Source of the DNA: Albitalea sp966211955
Lineage (GTDB): Bacteria; Pseudomonadota; Gammaproteobacteria; Burkholderiales; Burkholderiaceae_C
Direction of reading: 5' to 3'
DNA: 64,000 nt
Assembly (NCBI GenBank): GCA_966211955.1
Contig: CBIHOF010000014.1
Span: forward strand, 62,001-126,000
Each line of letters starts with the position of its first letter. The stretch's first letter is position 1. Below, piece after piece: positions 7,649 through 16,182 of this stretch. Both the position numbers and the translations under genes were made by a program. The notes beneath the pieces were generated by a model that was given only the letters and a program-made list of their open reading frames with translations, did not search any database and was not told where the DNA came from.

Positions 7649-8155
7649 TCAGACCGTGCCGTTCAGCGCGCGGTGCGCCACCTTCCACATCGCAGCGCCC
7701 CGGCCGAAGAACACGCCGCTGAAGCTGCCGTACAGCAGGCTCACGCCGGTGGCGAAGGCGGCGTCGTGCGCGAAGGACGAGTGCATCGCAAGCGTCACGC
7801 CGACGGCGAACTTGGTGATGAACAGGGCGAGGATGGTCACCATCGGCCACCAGCTGCCGGGCACGCGCAGCAGGCGGTCGGCGGCCGACCAGCTCACGCC
7901 ACGGCCGGCGCCCAGGTTCAGCATCAGCGTGGCGGTGGTGGCCAGGCCCGCGGCCCACAGCAGCAAGGGCAGCGGCTGGGCGCCGAAGACCGAGGTCACG
8001 CCGTACAGCGAGAGCCCCACCATGACCATCGGCATGATGATTGCGCGGCGCAGGGTGATCGAGCGCGGGAAGGCTTGCGAGAGCCCGAGCGCGATGAGCG
8101 CGGCGAGCAGGCCCCAGACCCAGGTGGGGGTGTTCTGCAGGATGGCGATGAACAT
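7649..8155 (-). CDS. DUF6622-like multi-helix membrane protein
   Basis: 168 residues from the ATG at 8155, preceded by a GAGG motif; upstream in-frame codons belong to the intergenic region. It begins MFIAILQNTPTWVWGLLA and has about five hydrophobic helices with short loops, resembling the small DUF6622 membrane family. It lies 29 bases upstream of the sensor kinase start and is transcribed in the same direction, so it is probably the first gene of the kinase-regulator operon and may be a partner or target of it. No catalytic residues are recognisable. Confidence 0.72.
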   Translation of the reverse strand: MFIAILQNTPTWVWGLLAALIALGLSQAFPRSITLRRAIIMPMVMVGLSLYGVTSVFGAQPLPLLLWAAGLATTATLMLNLGAGRGVSWSAADRLLRVPGSWWPMVTILALFITKFAVGVTLAMHSSFAHDAAFATGVSLLYGSFSGVFFGRGAAMWKVAHRALNGTV

Positions 8156-8384
8156 GGTGCGGTCCTCGTGAAGGTTGTTGGGGTGGAGTGAATGGACGCA
8201 CTGTGCCGACGGGTGGCCGGCCCCGCGATGGGTGTGCGACGAAACGCCCCGAGCGGGCGCGAAATGTCGATGGGCGCGGCTGTATGGAGGGCAGGGCCTG
8301 GCCTGTGGGGCAGTGAGTCCGGCCAAGACCGTGACGGGTTTCCCATGGCGGTGGGGGCTCTTCGAAAGCGGCTGGACACGACGC

Positions 8385-8400
8385 CTGTATATTTGTACAG
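8385..8400 (+). promoter_or_regulatory. LexA (SOS) box of imuA-imuB
   Basis: CTGTATATTTGTACAG matches the CTGT-N8-ACAG LexA consensus with the preferred AT-rich centre. It ends 18 bases before the imuA ATG at 8419, where repressor binding would block the promoter. imuA-imuB cassettes are classical SOS genes, so site and gene support each other. Confidence 0.93.
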
Positions 8401-8418
8401 TGTTTCCAGTCTTCTCAA

Positions 8419-9291
8419 ATGGACGTCATGCCCCCCGCCGTTTCTGCCTCCCTCGCCACGACACCTGCCAGCCCGGTGTTCGGACGGGTCGAGCACGCGG
8501 GGAGCCGGGGTGAACTCCCGGCACAGCGCCCCCCTCATCGCACCCCGGCGCCGCCTCCTGAAACCCTGCATCCCTCGCTCTGGCTGGGCCACCAGCTCGG
8601 CCGTCAGGCCGAGCATGCCGTGTCCAGCGGTTTTCCAGCGCTTGATGCCGAGCTGCCCGGCGGCGGCTGGCCGCGGCGGGTGCTGAGCGAGCTGCTGCTG
8701 CCGCACCCGGGCGTGGGCGAAATGCGCCTGCTCAGCCGCAGCCTGGCTGCCGTCCAGCACGAAGGGCGGCTTGTGATGCTCTTCGACCCGCCCGAGACGC
8801 TGTGCGCCTGGGCGCTGTCTCAGATGGGGCTGGACGTGGACCAGCTGCTCGTCGTCAACACCCGCTGCAAGGTGGTGGCCGGCAGCGACAGCCTGTGGGC
8901 GCTGGAGCAGGCGCTCAAGAGCGGCCACGTCGGCGCGGTGCTGGCCTGGCTGCCGCCGCGCCTGCGGGCCGAGCGGCTGCGCCGGTTGCAACTGGCTGCC
9001 CACGCGCACGACGGCCCGGCCTTCGTCATCCGTGAAATGACGGCCCAGCAGCGCCCCACCGCCGCGCCGCTGCGGCTGGCCTTGAAGCCGGGCGGCGCCG
9101 ACGTGTTGAACCTGCGCGTGCTCAAGCGCCGTGGGCCGCCGCTTGAATCACCCCTGCGCCTCGCGCTGCCGCCGGTGCTGTCGGCCGCGGCCCGGCAGCG
9201 GGCAGGGCAGGTCATCGACGGGCCGGCGCAGCGTGCGGACGTGCTGTCGCAGGTACTGCCTTCGGCCACCTTCATCAACCTCGCGTCCTGA
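8419..9291 (+). CDS. imuA: translesion synthesis-associated protein ImuA
   Basis: 290 residues. RecA-like fold of the ImuA/SulA-related family: LWLGHQLG, then FPALDAELPGGGWPRRVLSELLL, then RLVMLFDPPETLCAWAL and VGAVLAWLPPRLRAERLRRLQLA, each matching ImuA landmarks. There is no classical Walker A GKT (GGGWPRRV replaces it), as is normal for ImuA. It works with ImuB and an error-prone DnaE2 polymerase in damage-induced mutagenesis. The N-terminal 55 residues are Pro-rich and variable. The ATG at 8419 is fixed by the LexA box immediately upstream; imuB follows 16 bases after the stop. Confidence 0.92.
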   Translation: MDVMPPAVSASLATTPASPVFGRVEHAGSRGELPAQRPPHRTPAPPPETLHPSLWLGHQLGRQAEHAVSSGFPALDAELPGGGWPRRVLSELLLPHPGVGEMRLLSRSLAAVQHEGRLVMLFDPPETLCAWALSQMGLDVDQLLVVNTRCKVVAGSDSLWALEQALKSGHVGAVLAWLPPRLRAERLRRLQLAAHAHDGPAFVIREMTAQQRPTAAPLRLALKPGGADVLNLRVLKRRGPPLESPLRLALPPVLSAAARQRAGQVIDGPAQRADVLSQVLPSATFINLAS

Positions 9292-9307
9292 GAAGCTGGG
9301 GTGATGC

Positions 9308-10966
9308 ATGGCCGCGGCAGACATGGGCCTCTGGATTGCGCTGCATTTGCCGATGCTCTCGCTCGAATCATTCGGCGCGACGCTGGCCGGCGACGGCGTG
9401 CAGGACGTGCATTCCATGCCGCAGCCGGTGGCGCTGATGGACGCCCACCACATCGTGAGCGCCAATGCAGCGGCGCTCGCCATGGGCGTGCGGCCCGGGC
9501 TCAAGCGGGCCACGGCGCTCGCGTTGTCGCCCGACATCGTGCTCGGCCAATCCGATTCGGCGCGCGATGCACAGGCCATCCTGAGCGTGGCGCATGCGGC
9601 GCTGGCCTTCACGCCCTCGGTCACGCTCGCTGCACCGCCTGATTTGCACACCGCCCCGCACACCGTGCTGCTCGAAGTGCGAGCCAGCCTGCGCTACTTC
9701 GGCGGCTTCAACAAGCTGCTCAAGCGCCTGCAGGCCACGCTTGCGCCCCTGCGCCACGTGGTGCATTGCGCGAGCGCCCCCACGCCCGAAGGCGCCGCCC
9801 TGCTCGCGCGCCTGCCCGACCCGCCCGAAGGCCGGCATGCGATGGACCTGCCCATGCTCAACCGCATGCTCGATGCCGTGCCGCTGTGGCTGGTGGGCCC
9901 GGGGCGCGAGCACTGGGAGGCGCTGCAGGGCATGGGCCTGCGCACGCTGTACGACCTGCGAGGCCTGCCTCGCAGCGGCCTTGCGCGACGTTTCAGCGAA
10001 GACCTGCTCGACGACATCGACCGTGCGCGCGGCGCCAAGCCCGACCCTCGCCAATGGGTGGCCCTGAGCGACACCTTCGACAGCCGGCTCGAACTCTTCG
10101 CCCGTGCCGACACCACCGAGCAGGTGCTGCATGGTGCGTCCATGCTGCTCGCGCGGCTGGTGTCGTGGGCGAGTGCCCAGCACGCTCAGATCAGCCGCTT
10201 CACGCTGCACATGCAGCACGAGCCGCGCCATCGGCACGATGCGCAGACGCCCGAAGACAGCACGCTCGAGATCGCGCTGGCCGAGCCTTCGCGCGACATC
10301 AAGCACCTGCTCGTGTTGCTGCGCGAGAGGCTCGCGCAACTGCAGCTCGTGGCGCCCACGCTGGAGCTGCGCGTCACCTGCGCCGATGTGCTGCGGCGCG
10401 CACCGCCCAACAGCGAGCTCTTCCCCACCGCGAAGAGTGAACGCGAAGGGCTGACCCGGCTCATCGAGCGTCTGCAGGCGCGACTGGGCTGCGACCGCGT
10501 GCAGCGGCTGCAGAAGGTGGAAGACCATCGGCCGGAGCGCGCCACCGCGGTGGTGGCGGCCGATGCGGCGGGGGGCAGGATCGCACAGGGTGCGAGCGAG
10601 GGCACGGCACGCGGCAAGCCTGCGGTGGCACTCAAGCCTGTGGCTGGCCTCGGCTTATCCACTCCAAGAGCCACCGCAAGAGCGGCCATGGCGCCACGCG
10701 GCCCACAGCGCCCCGTCTGGCTGCTCGACGAGCCCGAGCCTTTGTCCGAGAAGCAAATGCGGCCGATGCTCGATGGCAAGTCCTTGCAACTGCTGTGCGG
10801 GCCGGAGCGCATCGAATCCGGCTGGTGGGACGCGGCGCTGGCCGAGCGCGATTACTTCATCGCCCAGGCGAGCGACGGCGCGCTGGTCTGGATCTACCGC
10901 GCGCGGCTGCCAATGTCGGTGTCCCAGCAGTCGCAGGGGTGGTTTTTACAGGGCCGCTTCGGGTGA
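9308..10966 (+). CDS. imuB: Y-family polymerase-like protein ImuB
   Basis: 552 residues. Y-family polymerase layout, with palm, fingers and little-finger regions (LWIALHLPMLSLESFG; LLEVRASLRYFGGF; LQGMGLRTLYDLRGLPRSGL as helix-hairpin-helix). The first catalytic Asp of true polymerases (DMDAFF) is replaced by ALHLP, and the SxDE motif is replaced by EVRASL, so the protein is a non-catalytic adaptor, as known for ImuB. PNSELFP near residue 377 resembles a beta-clamp-binding motif. It would recruit ImuA and DnaE2 to stalled forks. The expected dnaE2 does not follow; the next gene is convergent and overlaps the last 21 bases. Confidence 0.93.
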   Translation: MAAADMGLWIALHLPMLSLESFGATLAGDGVQDVHSMPQPVALMDAHHIVSANAAALAMGVRPGLKRATALALSPDIVLGQSDSARDAQAILSVAHAALAFTPSVTLAAPPDLHTAPHTVLLEVRASLRYFGGFNKLLKRLQATLAPLRHVVHCASAPTPEGAALLARLPDPPEGRHAMDLPMLNRMLDAVPLWLVGPGREHWEALQGMGLRTLYDLRGLPRSGLARRFSEDLLDDIDRARGAKPDPRQWVALSDTFDSRLELFARADTTEQVLHGASMLLARLVSWASAQHAQISRFTLHMQHEPRHRHDAQTPEDSTLEIALAEPSRDIKHLLVLLRERLAQLQLVAPTLELRVTCADVLRRAPPNSELFPTAKSEREGLTRLIERLQARLGCDRVQRLQKVEDHRPERATAVVAADAAGGRIAQGASEGTARGKPAVALKPVAGLGLSTPRATARAAMAPRGPQRPVWLLDEPEPLSEKQMRPMLDGKSLQLLCGPERIESGWWDAALAERDYFIAQASDGALVWIYRARLPMSVSQQSQGWFLQGRFG

Positions 10967-12607
10967 ACCGTTGCCAGCCGCCTTCGCGGCTCGCCGCAGC
11001 GACACCGCATCGGCCATCAATGCGGGGCTGGTGCGATCCCCGGCCAGCTTGAACACCCGCACCGATGCGGCCACCGTCTCTGCCTGCCCCTGCAAGGAAG
11101 CGGCCGATGTGGCGACATGCTGAACCAGGCTCGCGTTGCTCTGGGTGATCGCGTCCAGCTGGCCCACCGCCTCGTTGACCTGCGAGATGCCGCTGAGCTG
11201 TTCCTGCGCACCCTGGCTGATCTGCTGGATGAACCCCGCGACTTGAATCACCGAACCGAGTGCCTTGTCGATCGTGCCGCGCGCGAGGTCGGCGTGCCGC
11301 GTGCCGGCCTGCACGGTGCGCCCGGATTCCTCGATCAAGACCCGCACCTCCTTGGCCGCGCTGGCCGTGCGCTGCGCGAGAGCCCGTACCTCGGCGGCCA
11401 CCACCGCGAAGCCGCGGCCTTGCGGACCGGCGCGCGCCGCCTCCACCGCGGCGTTGAGCGAGAGGATGTTGGTCTGGAACGCGATCCCGTCGATGACCTC
11501 GATGATCTCGCCGATGCGCCGCGACGAATCGTCGATCTGCTTCATGGTGTCCACCACCGTGCCCACGGCCTGGCTTCCGTTGCGCGTGACTTCGCTGGCG
11601 TCGGCGGCCAACTGGGCCGCCTGGCGTGCCGAATCAACGCTTTGCCGCACCGTGCCGGTGATCTGCTCCATCGACGCGGCGGTTTCCTCGAGGCTGGCCG
11701 CCTGTGATTCGGTGCGGGCCGACAGATCGCGGTTGTCGGCGGCGATCTCCATAGTCGACAAGCGCATCTTCTCGGTCTCGGCCCGAGCGTCGCCGACCAC
11801 CGACACAAGGTTCACGTTGAGCTGGTTGAACGCCACGGCCAGCTCGTCAGGCAAGCCGGCGTCATCGGCCAGGCGGTCTCCGAGCTGGCCGGCCGCCATG
11901 CGGTTGCACAGTTGCATGACCTGTTCGATGGGCCGCGTCGCCAGCACGCGCAGCCTCCACGTCGCCAGTGTCGCGACCAGCGCGGTGGCGATGGCGCCGA
12001 TGGCCGTTGCCGCTGCACCGCCGCCCATCGCGAGACTCACCGCGAGGCCGGCGCCGAACGATGCCGCCGTCGAAGCCACGGCAACGAAGCCCAGCCGCGT
12101 CCCCATTCGCGGGTGTGCCCATCGGGCCAGCACACCGCGCAGGCCGCGCGCCTGAAGCCGCCCACCGCTCAGGCGATGTTGCAGCACGCCGCGGCTGCGC
12201 TCCTCGCGCATCACGGCGTACAACGCCTCGGCGTCGCGCACGGTTTCGCGGCTCGGATGGATGCGTACCGACATGTAGCCGGTGCAAGAACCACCTTCGA
12301 GGATGGGCGTGACGTTCGCCATCACCCAGTAGTAGCTGCCGTCCTTGCGCCGGTTCTTCACCGCGCCGGACCACGGCCTGCCGCTGCCGATCGTCTCCCA
12401 CATGTCGCGGAAGGCTTCTTCCGGCATGTCGGGGTGTCGGATCAGGTTGTGCGGTTGGCCCATCAACTCGTCGCGCGAGTAGCCGCTGACGTCGATGAAT
12501 GCCGGGTTGCAGTAGACGATGCGGCCTTGCAGGTCGGTGATGGAGACGAGGGTCTGGGCCGCCGGGAACTGGAACTCCCGATCGACGATGGGCAGGTTGT
12601 AACGCAT
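10946..12607 (-). CDS. Aer-type PAS methyl-accepting chemotaxis (aerotaxis) receptor
   Basis: 553 residues. The N-terminal PAS domain (about 13-120) closely follows the Aer sensor: LVSITDLQGRIVYCNPAF, GQPHNLIRHPDMP, PWSGAVKNRRKDGSYYWV, GYMSVR. In Aer this domain binds FAD and reads redox state. Two short hydrophobic helices around residues 170-215 form a membrane hairpin without a periplasmic domain, then HAMP (about 218-270) and a signalling domain with hairpin tip IAFQTNILSLNAAVEAARAG and glutamine/glutamate-rich methylation helices. It signals to CheA/CheW. An FNR-like box lies about 100 bases upstream. The 3' end is convergent with imuB. Confidence 0.93.
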   Translation of the reverse strand: MRYNLPIVDREFQFPAAQTLVSITDLQGRIVYCNPAFIDVSGYSRDELMGQPHNLIRHPDMPEEAFRDMWETIGSGRPWSGAVKNRRKDGSYYWVMANVTPILEGGSCTGYMSVRIHPSRETVRDAEALYAVMREERSRGVLQHRLSGGRLQARGLRGVLARWAHPRMGTRLGFVAVASTAASFGAGLAVSLAMGGGAAATAIGAIATALVATLATWRLRVLATRPIEQVMQLCNRMAAGQLGDRLADDAGLPDELAVAFNQLNVNLVSVVGDARAETEKMRLSTMEIAADNRDLSARTESQAASLEETAASMEQITGTVRQSVDSARQAAQLAADASEVTRNGSQAVGTVVDTMKQIDDSSRRIGEIIEVIDGIAFQTNILSLNAAVEAARAGPQGRGFAVVAAEVRALAQRTASAAKEVRVLIEESGRTVQAGTRHADLARGTIDKALGSVIQVAGFIQQISQGAQEQLSGISQVNEAVGQLDAITQSNASLVQHVATSAASLQGQAETVAASVRVFKLAGDRTSPALMADAVSLRRAAKAAGNGSPEAAL

Positions 12608-12706
12608 GACGGGCCTTTGCTGGGTGGATGACAGGGCCGATCAGATCGACGCTTGCCAACAACTTCGAGCACATCCGCGGAAGCTGTAGCCCCGATTCAG
12701 CATGCT

Positions 12707-12720
12707 TTGATCTGTGTCAA
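12707..12720. promoter_or_regulatory. FNR/ANR-like box upstream of the Aer-type receptor
   Basis: TTGATCTGTGTCAA, a TTGAY-N4-RTCAA palindrome, fits the FNR/ANR consensus (TTGAT-N4-ATCAA) with one changed base. It lies 100 bases upstream of the receptor start at 12607 and inside the 191-base gap shared with the end of the YihY gene. aer genes are known FNR/ANR targets in other proteobacteria, which raises confidence. A CRP-family site other than FNR cannot be excluded. Confidence 0.5.
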
Positions 12721-12798
12721 GGAAGCGTCGAATTGTGGGTTTCGACCGCATGCCCCGGGCCGCGATTCCGGTCACCTCCGATGCAGCCAACGCCCACC

Positions 12799-13713
12799 TC
12801 AAGGCGCGGGGCGGGTCTGCAGGCCCTTTTCTTCCTCGGTGTCCTTGCCTCGGCACAGCCGCTCGTACTCAGAAATGACTTGCGCGCCGAACAAGAGCAG
12901 CGTCGCACCGATCTCCAGGCTCAGCAGCACGACGATGGCAGTGGTGAGCGAGCCATACACCAAGCTCACCTGGGACAGCGTTGCGAAGTACCACACGAGC
13001 ACGTGCCGCGTGATTTCCCACAGCACCGTCGCCGTGATGCCGCCCACCAGCGCATGCCAGATCGACAGCCGGCCCACCGGCATCACGAGGTACACGGACG
13101 TCAGCACGAACACCTCGCCGCCCACGCCAAGCAGGTACAGCAGCACGCCCGAGATGCCGTTGAGCGACCACACGTGCCCGAGAAACTCCACGCTCTCCTG
13201 GCCCATGGCCTGCAGGCTGCCGGACACCAGCGTGACCAGCAGCAGCCCGAGCCCGAGCAGCAGGATGTAGAAGTAGGGCAGCAGGGCAGAGATCGCGAAA
13301 TGCCGCCGGCGGATCGCCACGCGGTGCACGAAGATCACCGACATCGCGTTCTCCAGCACCGTGAAGGCCAGCGAACTGAAGAAAATCATCGTCACGCCCA
13401 GCACCCAGCCGATGACGTCGCGGTGGTCCATGAAGTTCTTCAGCTCGCCGACGATCGCGCGCGACTGCCCCGGCACCAGCCATTCGAGGTAGCGGCCCAG
13501 CGTCTTCAGCAGCTCGCCCTGGTCGATCCAGTGTGACAGCCCGATCACGAAGAGGATGAGCAGCGGCACGATGGACAGCAGCGCGTAGTACGCGACCGCA
13601 CCCGCCAGCAGCAGGCCCTGGTTGGCCTTGAAGGCCTTGAGCGTCTTGAACGCAAAGCCCAGCGGGTCGCCAAGGATGTGGCGGGCTGCGGCGTCATTGA
13701 AGTGCAAACGCAC
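12799..13713 (-). CDS. YihY/BrkB family inner membrane protein
   Basis: 304 residues from a GTG at 13713. It has six hydrophobic helices; the family features LLLAGAVAYYALLSIVPLLI at the first helix and GSLTTAIVVLLSLEIGATLL near the end are clear. YihY/BrkB proteins are widespread inner-membrane proteins of uncertain function (the old RNase BN label is wrong). The C-terminus is a short charged tail (KDTEEEKGLQ). It starts 4 bases after the stop of the upstream DUF1697 gene, so the two are very likely co-transcribed. Confidence 0.92.
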   Translation of the reverse strand: MRLHFNDAAARHILGDPLGFAFKTLKAFKANQGLLLAGAVAYYALLSIVPLLILFVIGLSHWIDQGELLKTLGRYLEWLVPGQSRAIVGELKNFMDHRDVIGWVLGVTMIFFSSLAFTVLENAMSVIFVHRVAIRRRHFAISALLPYFYILLLGLGLLLVTLVSGSLQAMGQESVEFLGHVWSLNGISGVLLYLLGVGGEVFVLTSVYLVMPVGRLSIWHALVGGITATVLWEITRHVLVWYFATLSQVSLVYGSLTTAIVVLLSLEIGATLLLFGAQVISEYERLCRGKDTEEEKGLQTRPAP

Positions 13714-13717
13714 GATC

Positions 13718-14257
13718 TCAGTCCTCGAGGCGGGTGATGCGCACCACGGTGTTCCAGGCGCGTGTGGTCGCGTCCACGCCGAGGTTGCGCTCCAGCCAGG
13801 CGTTGGGCGAACCGGGCGACGCGCCCAGCTTGCGGCACACGCTCAGGAACTCCGCCTCGCCGGCTGCGAAGACCTCCACATCGCGCCTGGCGTTCACGCA
13901 AGGCAGCTCAAGTGCGGACACGGCCTTGGGCGGCACGAAGCTCACGCAGCGTTCGTAGATGCGGTCATCGGGTCCATCGCGAAACGGATCGGATTCGACA
14001 AGCGCTGCAAGGCTGTCCATGCTGCGCAAGAACGCGGGCTCCTTCAAGCCGCAGCAGTCTTCGAGCCGGGCGCACGCATCGCGCACGATGGCCTGCGCTG
14101 CCCGCTTTCCCGAGGCCGAGAACACGACGTTGCCGTGCGTGAGAAACGAGCGCACGTTGCTCGCATCTGCCTGCTCGAAGGCACCGATGAATTGCTCGCG
14201 CGTGGGCTTGCCGGGGCGACCGAGGTTCAGGTTGCGAAAGAAGGTGGCAAAGCGCAT
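13718..14257 (-). CDS. DUF1697 domain-containing protein
   Basis: 179 residues, soluble. It starts MRFATFFRNLNLGRPGKPTR, where family members normally read LLRGINVGG, and continues LEQADASNVRSFLTHGNVVF in the typical place of the YIQSGNVVF segment. The family has an alpha/beta fold and no known activity. The gene lies between a GFA-VOC fusion (28 bases upstream) and yihY (4 bases downstream) on the same strand. No signal peptide or membrane segment is seen. Confidence 0.88.
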   Translation of the reverse strand: MRFATFFRNLNLGRPGKPTREQFIGAFEQADASNVRSFLTHGNVVFSASGKRAAQAIVRDACARLEDCCGLKEPAFLRSMDSLAALVESDPFRDGPDDRIYERCVSFVPPKAVSALELPCVNARRDVEVFAAGEAEFLSVCRKLGASPGSPNAWLERNLGVDATTRAWNTVVRITRLED

Positions 14258-14285
14258 CGCGAGGTGTGGATCGGCAAGGTGTGAA

Positions 14286-15185
14286 TCAGGGCGAGGCCGG
14301 CAACTGGTCCCACAGGTCGTGGCGGTCGCGCCGCTCCTGCCGGTAGTTCGTGATCTCCAGGCGGATGCCGTCCGGGTCGTTGAAGAAGGTGGCCCAGTAA
14401 TCCGGCGCGTAATCCGGATAGTTGGCGGCTTCGGTCGCGTGGATGCCTTCTTGCCGCAGCATCTGCGCCGCTCGCTTCACCTCGTCGATGGAATCGACCC
14501 GCAGGCAGAAGTGGTGCAGGCCGGCCGAATACGAATCGTGCGCGCGGTCGCTTCGGGCCGGCCGCAGCACGAAGCCGAAGTGCCGGTTGTAGTACTGGAT
14601 GTGCGCATCGCCATGAATGGCGAAGGTGTTCTTGCGGTGGCCGAGCACCTGGAGCATCACGCGGTCATAGAAGGCTTCGGCCCGCGCGAGGTCGGTCACG
14701 GTGACGTAGATGTGGTCGATGCCGACGAGATCGATGGTGTGCTTCGCATTGCGCGCGGCCGGCGCGACGAGGTCGGCCGCCTTGTCGAACTTGGGCAAGT
14801 CGTCGTCCAGCGGCCACCATGGTGCACGGGAGCCGACATAGGCGTGGAAGGCAGGGCGTACAGGCAAGTCCTCGTCGAAGAGTCCCGCCCGCATGCGAAG
14901 AATGCCGGGAACGCCGTCCCTCACGCTGAAGACCGGCGAGCCGCAATTCGAGCAGAAGAAGCGCGTCTTGCCGGGCGACGATTCGAAGCCCTTGAGCAGC
15001 GGCTTGCCGCGCAGGAATTCCACGCCCGATGCATCCACCGGCACGTTGACGGCGAAGGGCCCGCCTTGTGCCTTGCGGCATTGCGAGCAATGGCAGACCT
15101 GCATCGGCGAGATCGCCGACTCCTGGACGCGGAATGCGATCGAGCCGCACAGGCATTCGCCGGTGATCGAGGCGTGGTTGTTCAT
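14286..15185 (-). CDS. GFA (formaldehyde-activating-like) and VOC (glyoxalase-like) fusion protein
   Basis: 299 residues with two domains in one frame. Residues about 8-130 are a GFA/Mss4-like zinc domain: GECLCGSIAF (CxC), CHCSQCRKAQGG and FFCSNCGSPVF supply the seven or eight Cys ligands expected. Residues about 150-290 are a VOC domain: GIDHIYVTVTDLARAEAFYDRV, GLHHFCLRVDS and FNDPDGIRLEI, with metal-ligand positions H, H and E visible. GFA proteins bind zinc and are linked to glutathione adducts; VOC enzymes include glyoxalase I. A combined thiol/aldehyde-detoxification role is inference. The linker is about 20 residues and there is no sign of a frame break. Confidence 0.88.
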   Translation of the reverse strand: MNNHASITGECLCGSIAFRVQESAISPMQVCHCSQCRKAQGGPFAVNVPVDASGVEFLRGKPLLKGFESSPGKTRFFCSNCGSPVFSVRDGVPGILRMRAGLFDEDLPVRPAFHAYVGSRAPWWPLDDDLPKFDKAADLVAPAARNAKHTIDLVGIDHIYVTVTDLARAEAFYDRVMLQVLGHRKNTFAIHGDAHIQYYNRHFGFVLRPARSDRAHDSYSAGLHHFCLRVDSIDEVKRAAQMLRQEGIHATEAANYPDYAPDYWATFFNDPDGIRLEITNYRQERRDRHDLWDQLPASP

Positions 15186-15298
15186 TGCAGGCTCAGGCCG
15201 CGGCCAGCCTGTTGGCGTCGTGCACCGCCGCCAATGGGTGTCCGACTGCTTGTTGAGGATGGGCCTGGGTCATGAGTTCTCCAAGAAGTCCGAGGGGA

Positions 15299-15631
15299 TC
15301 AGAGCGTGCTGTGGATGCGCAATGACTCCAGCCTCAGGGCGAGGCTTTGCTCCAACTCGCTCAGCTTTCGCTGCGCTGCCGTCTTCTCATCCGGAGTTGT
15401 CGCATCGCGGAGCGCAGCCCTCAGGCGGGCACGCTGCTGGAACATCTCAATCTCGGGCGGCACGACGCCTGCGTCTTTCAGGATCTTGAACGGCATGCGC
15501 AGGGCTTGCGGCGTCTCGTCCCAGCCTTGCGCCTCGGCCAGCGGCTCGCCATAACCCTTGGCGCCTTGCAGCTCGCCGGATTCGGCGGCCCGTCGCAAGT
15601 GGCGAGCGATTTCTTCGTCCAGGGTAGGCAT
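15299..15631 (-). CDS. DUF1992 domain-containing protein (DnaJ-like C28 domain)
   Basis: 110 residues. It starts MPTLDEEIARHLRRAAESGE and contains GELQGAKGYGEPL, the family GxGKPL pattern, followed by MPFKILKDAGVVPPEIE, the highly conserved block of DUF1992/DNAJC28-conserved proteins. The rest is a charged helical region ending LALRLESLRI. Function is unknown; it is a small soluble cytoplasmic protein. A 113-base gap separates it from the GFA-VOC gene downstream. Confidence 0.9.
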   Translation of the reverse strand: MPTLDEEIARHLRRAAESGELQGAKGYGEPLAEAQGWDETPQALRMPFKILKDAGVVPPEIEMFQQRARLRAALRDATTPDEKTAAQRKLSELEQSLALRLESLRIHSTL

Positions 15632-15676
15632 GGCGGGCAGGCTCCTTCACGCGATGCCTGCCACCTTAACGCATGT

Positions 15677-16117
15677 CTATGCCATCGGAAATTCGTAGCG
15701 AATGAAACCCTGGTACGCGGCGACCTTGTCGTAAAGCGTTCGCGCCGGTGCATTCGTCTCGTGCGTGAGCCAGTACATGCGCGCCGCGCCACGCGCCTTC
15801 GCCGCCCGGCCCACCGCCTCGATCAGGGCCCGCGCCGCGCCGTGGCCACGCACCTGCGGGTCGACGAAGAGGTCTTGCAGGTAGCAGTTGTCCTCGGCCC
15901 AGGTGCTGGGGTGGAAGAGGTAGTGCGTGATGCCGACCAGCCGTCCATCGAGCCGCGCGCCCAGGCCATGCACCCGCTCGGCCAGCATCAGCCGTTGCCA
16001 GGCGAGGTCGTACTCGGTGTCGGGCAAGCTCGTTTGGTAGAAGCTCTTGTAGCCGCGCGCCAGGACGTCCCAGGCCCGGCGGTCGTCGGGGCGAAGCGTG
16101 GTGATCTCGATGGTCAT
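15677..16117 (-). CDS. GNAT family N-acetyltransferase
   Basis: 146 residues from the ATG at 16117 (MTIEITTLRPDDRRAWDVL); the frame extends upstream to 16186, but the beginning of the fold fits 16117. GNAT motif A is present: LQDLFVDPQVRGHGAARALI at about residues 73-92, whose RGHGAA is the acetyl-CoA pyrophosphate loop. ARMYWLTHETNAPARTLYDKV matches the C-terminal motif B with its Asn and Tyr. The substrate cannot be told; the close fit to COG0456-like proteins suggests a small amine or a protein N-terminus. Confidence 0.9.
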   Translation of the reverse strand: MTIEITTLRPDDRRAWDVLARGYKSFYQTSLPDTEYDLAWQRLMLAERVHGLGARLDGRLVGITHYLFHPSTWAEDNCYLQDLFVDPQVRGHGAARALIEAVGRAAKARGAARMYWLTHETNAPARTLYDKVAAYQGFIRYEFPMA

Positions 16118-16182
16118 GGAATCGCTGAGCTGGGAAGCCGGTGATGCTGCCATTCTCACTCTGGTGTCTGCACCTCGGCATC

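Noticed and set aside
15193..15273. A 26-codon minus-strand ORF (MTQAHPQQAVGHPLAAVHDA...) with a good GGAG before its ATG, just upstream of the GFA-VOC gene.
   Set aside because: Too short, no recognisable motif, and only a ribosome-binding-like string as support. It may be a remnant of a lost gene.
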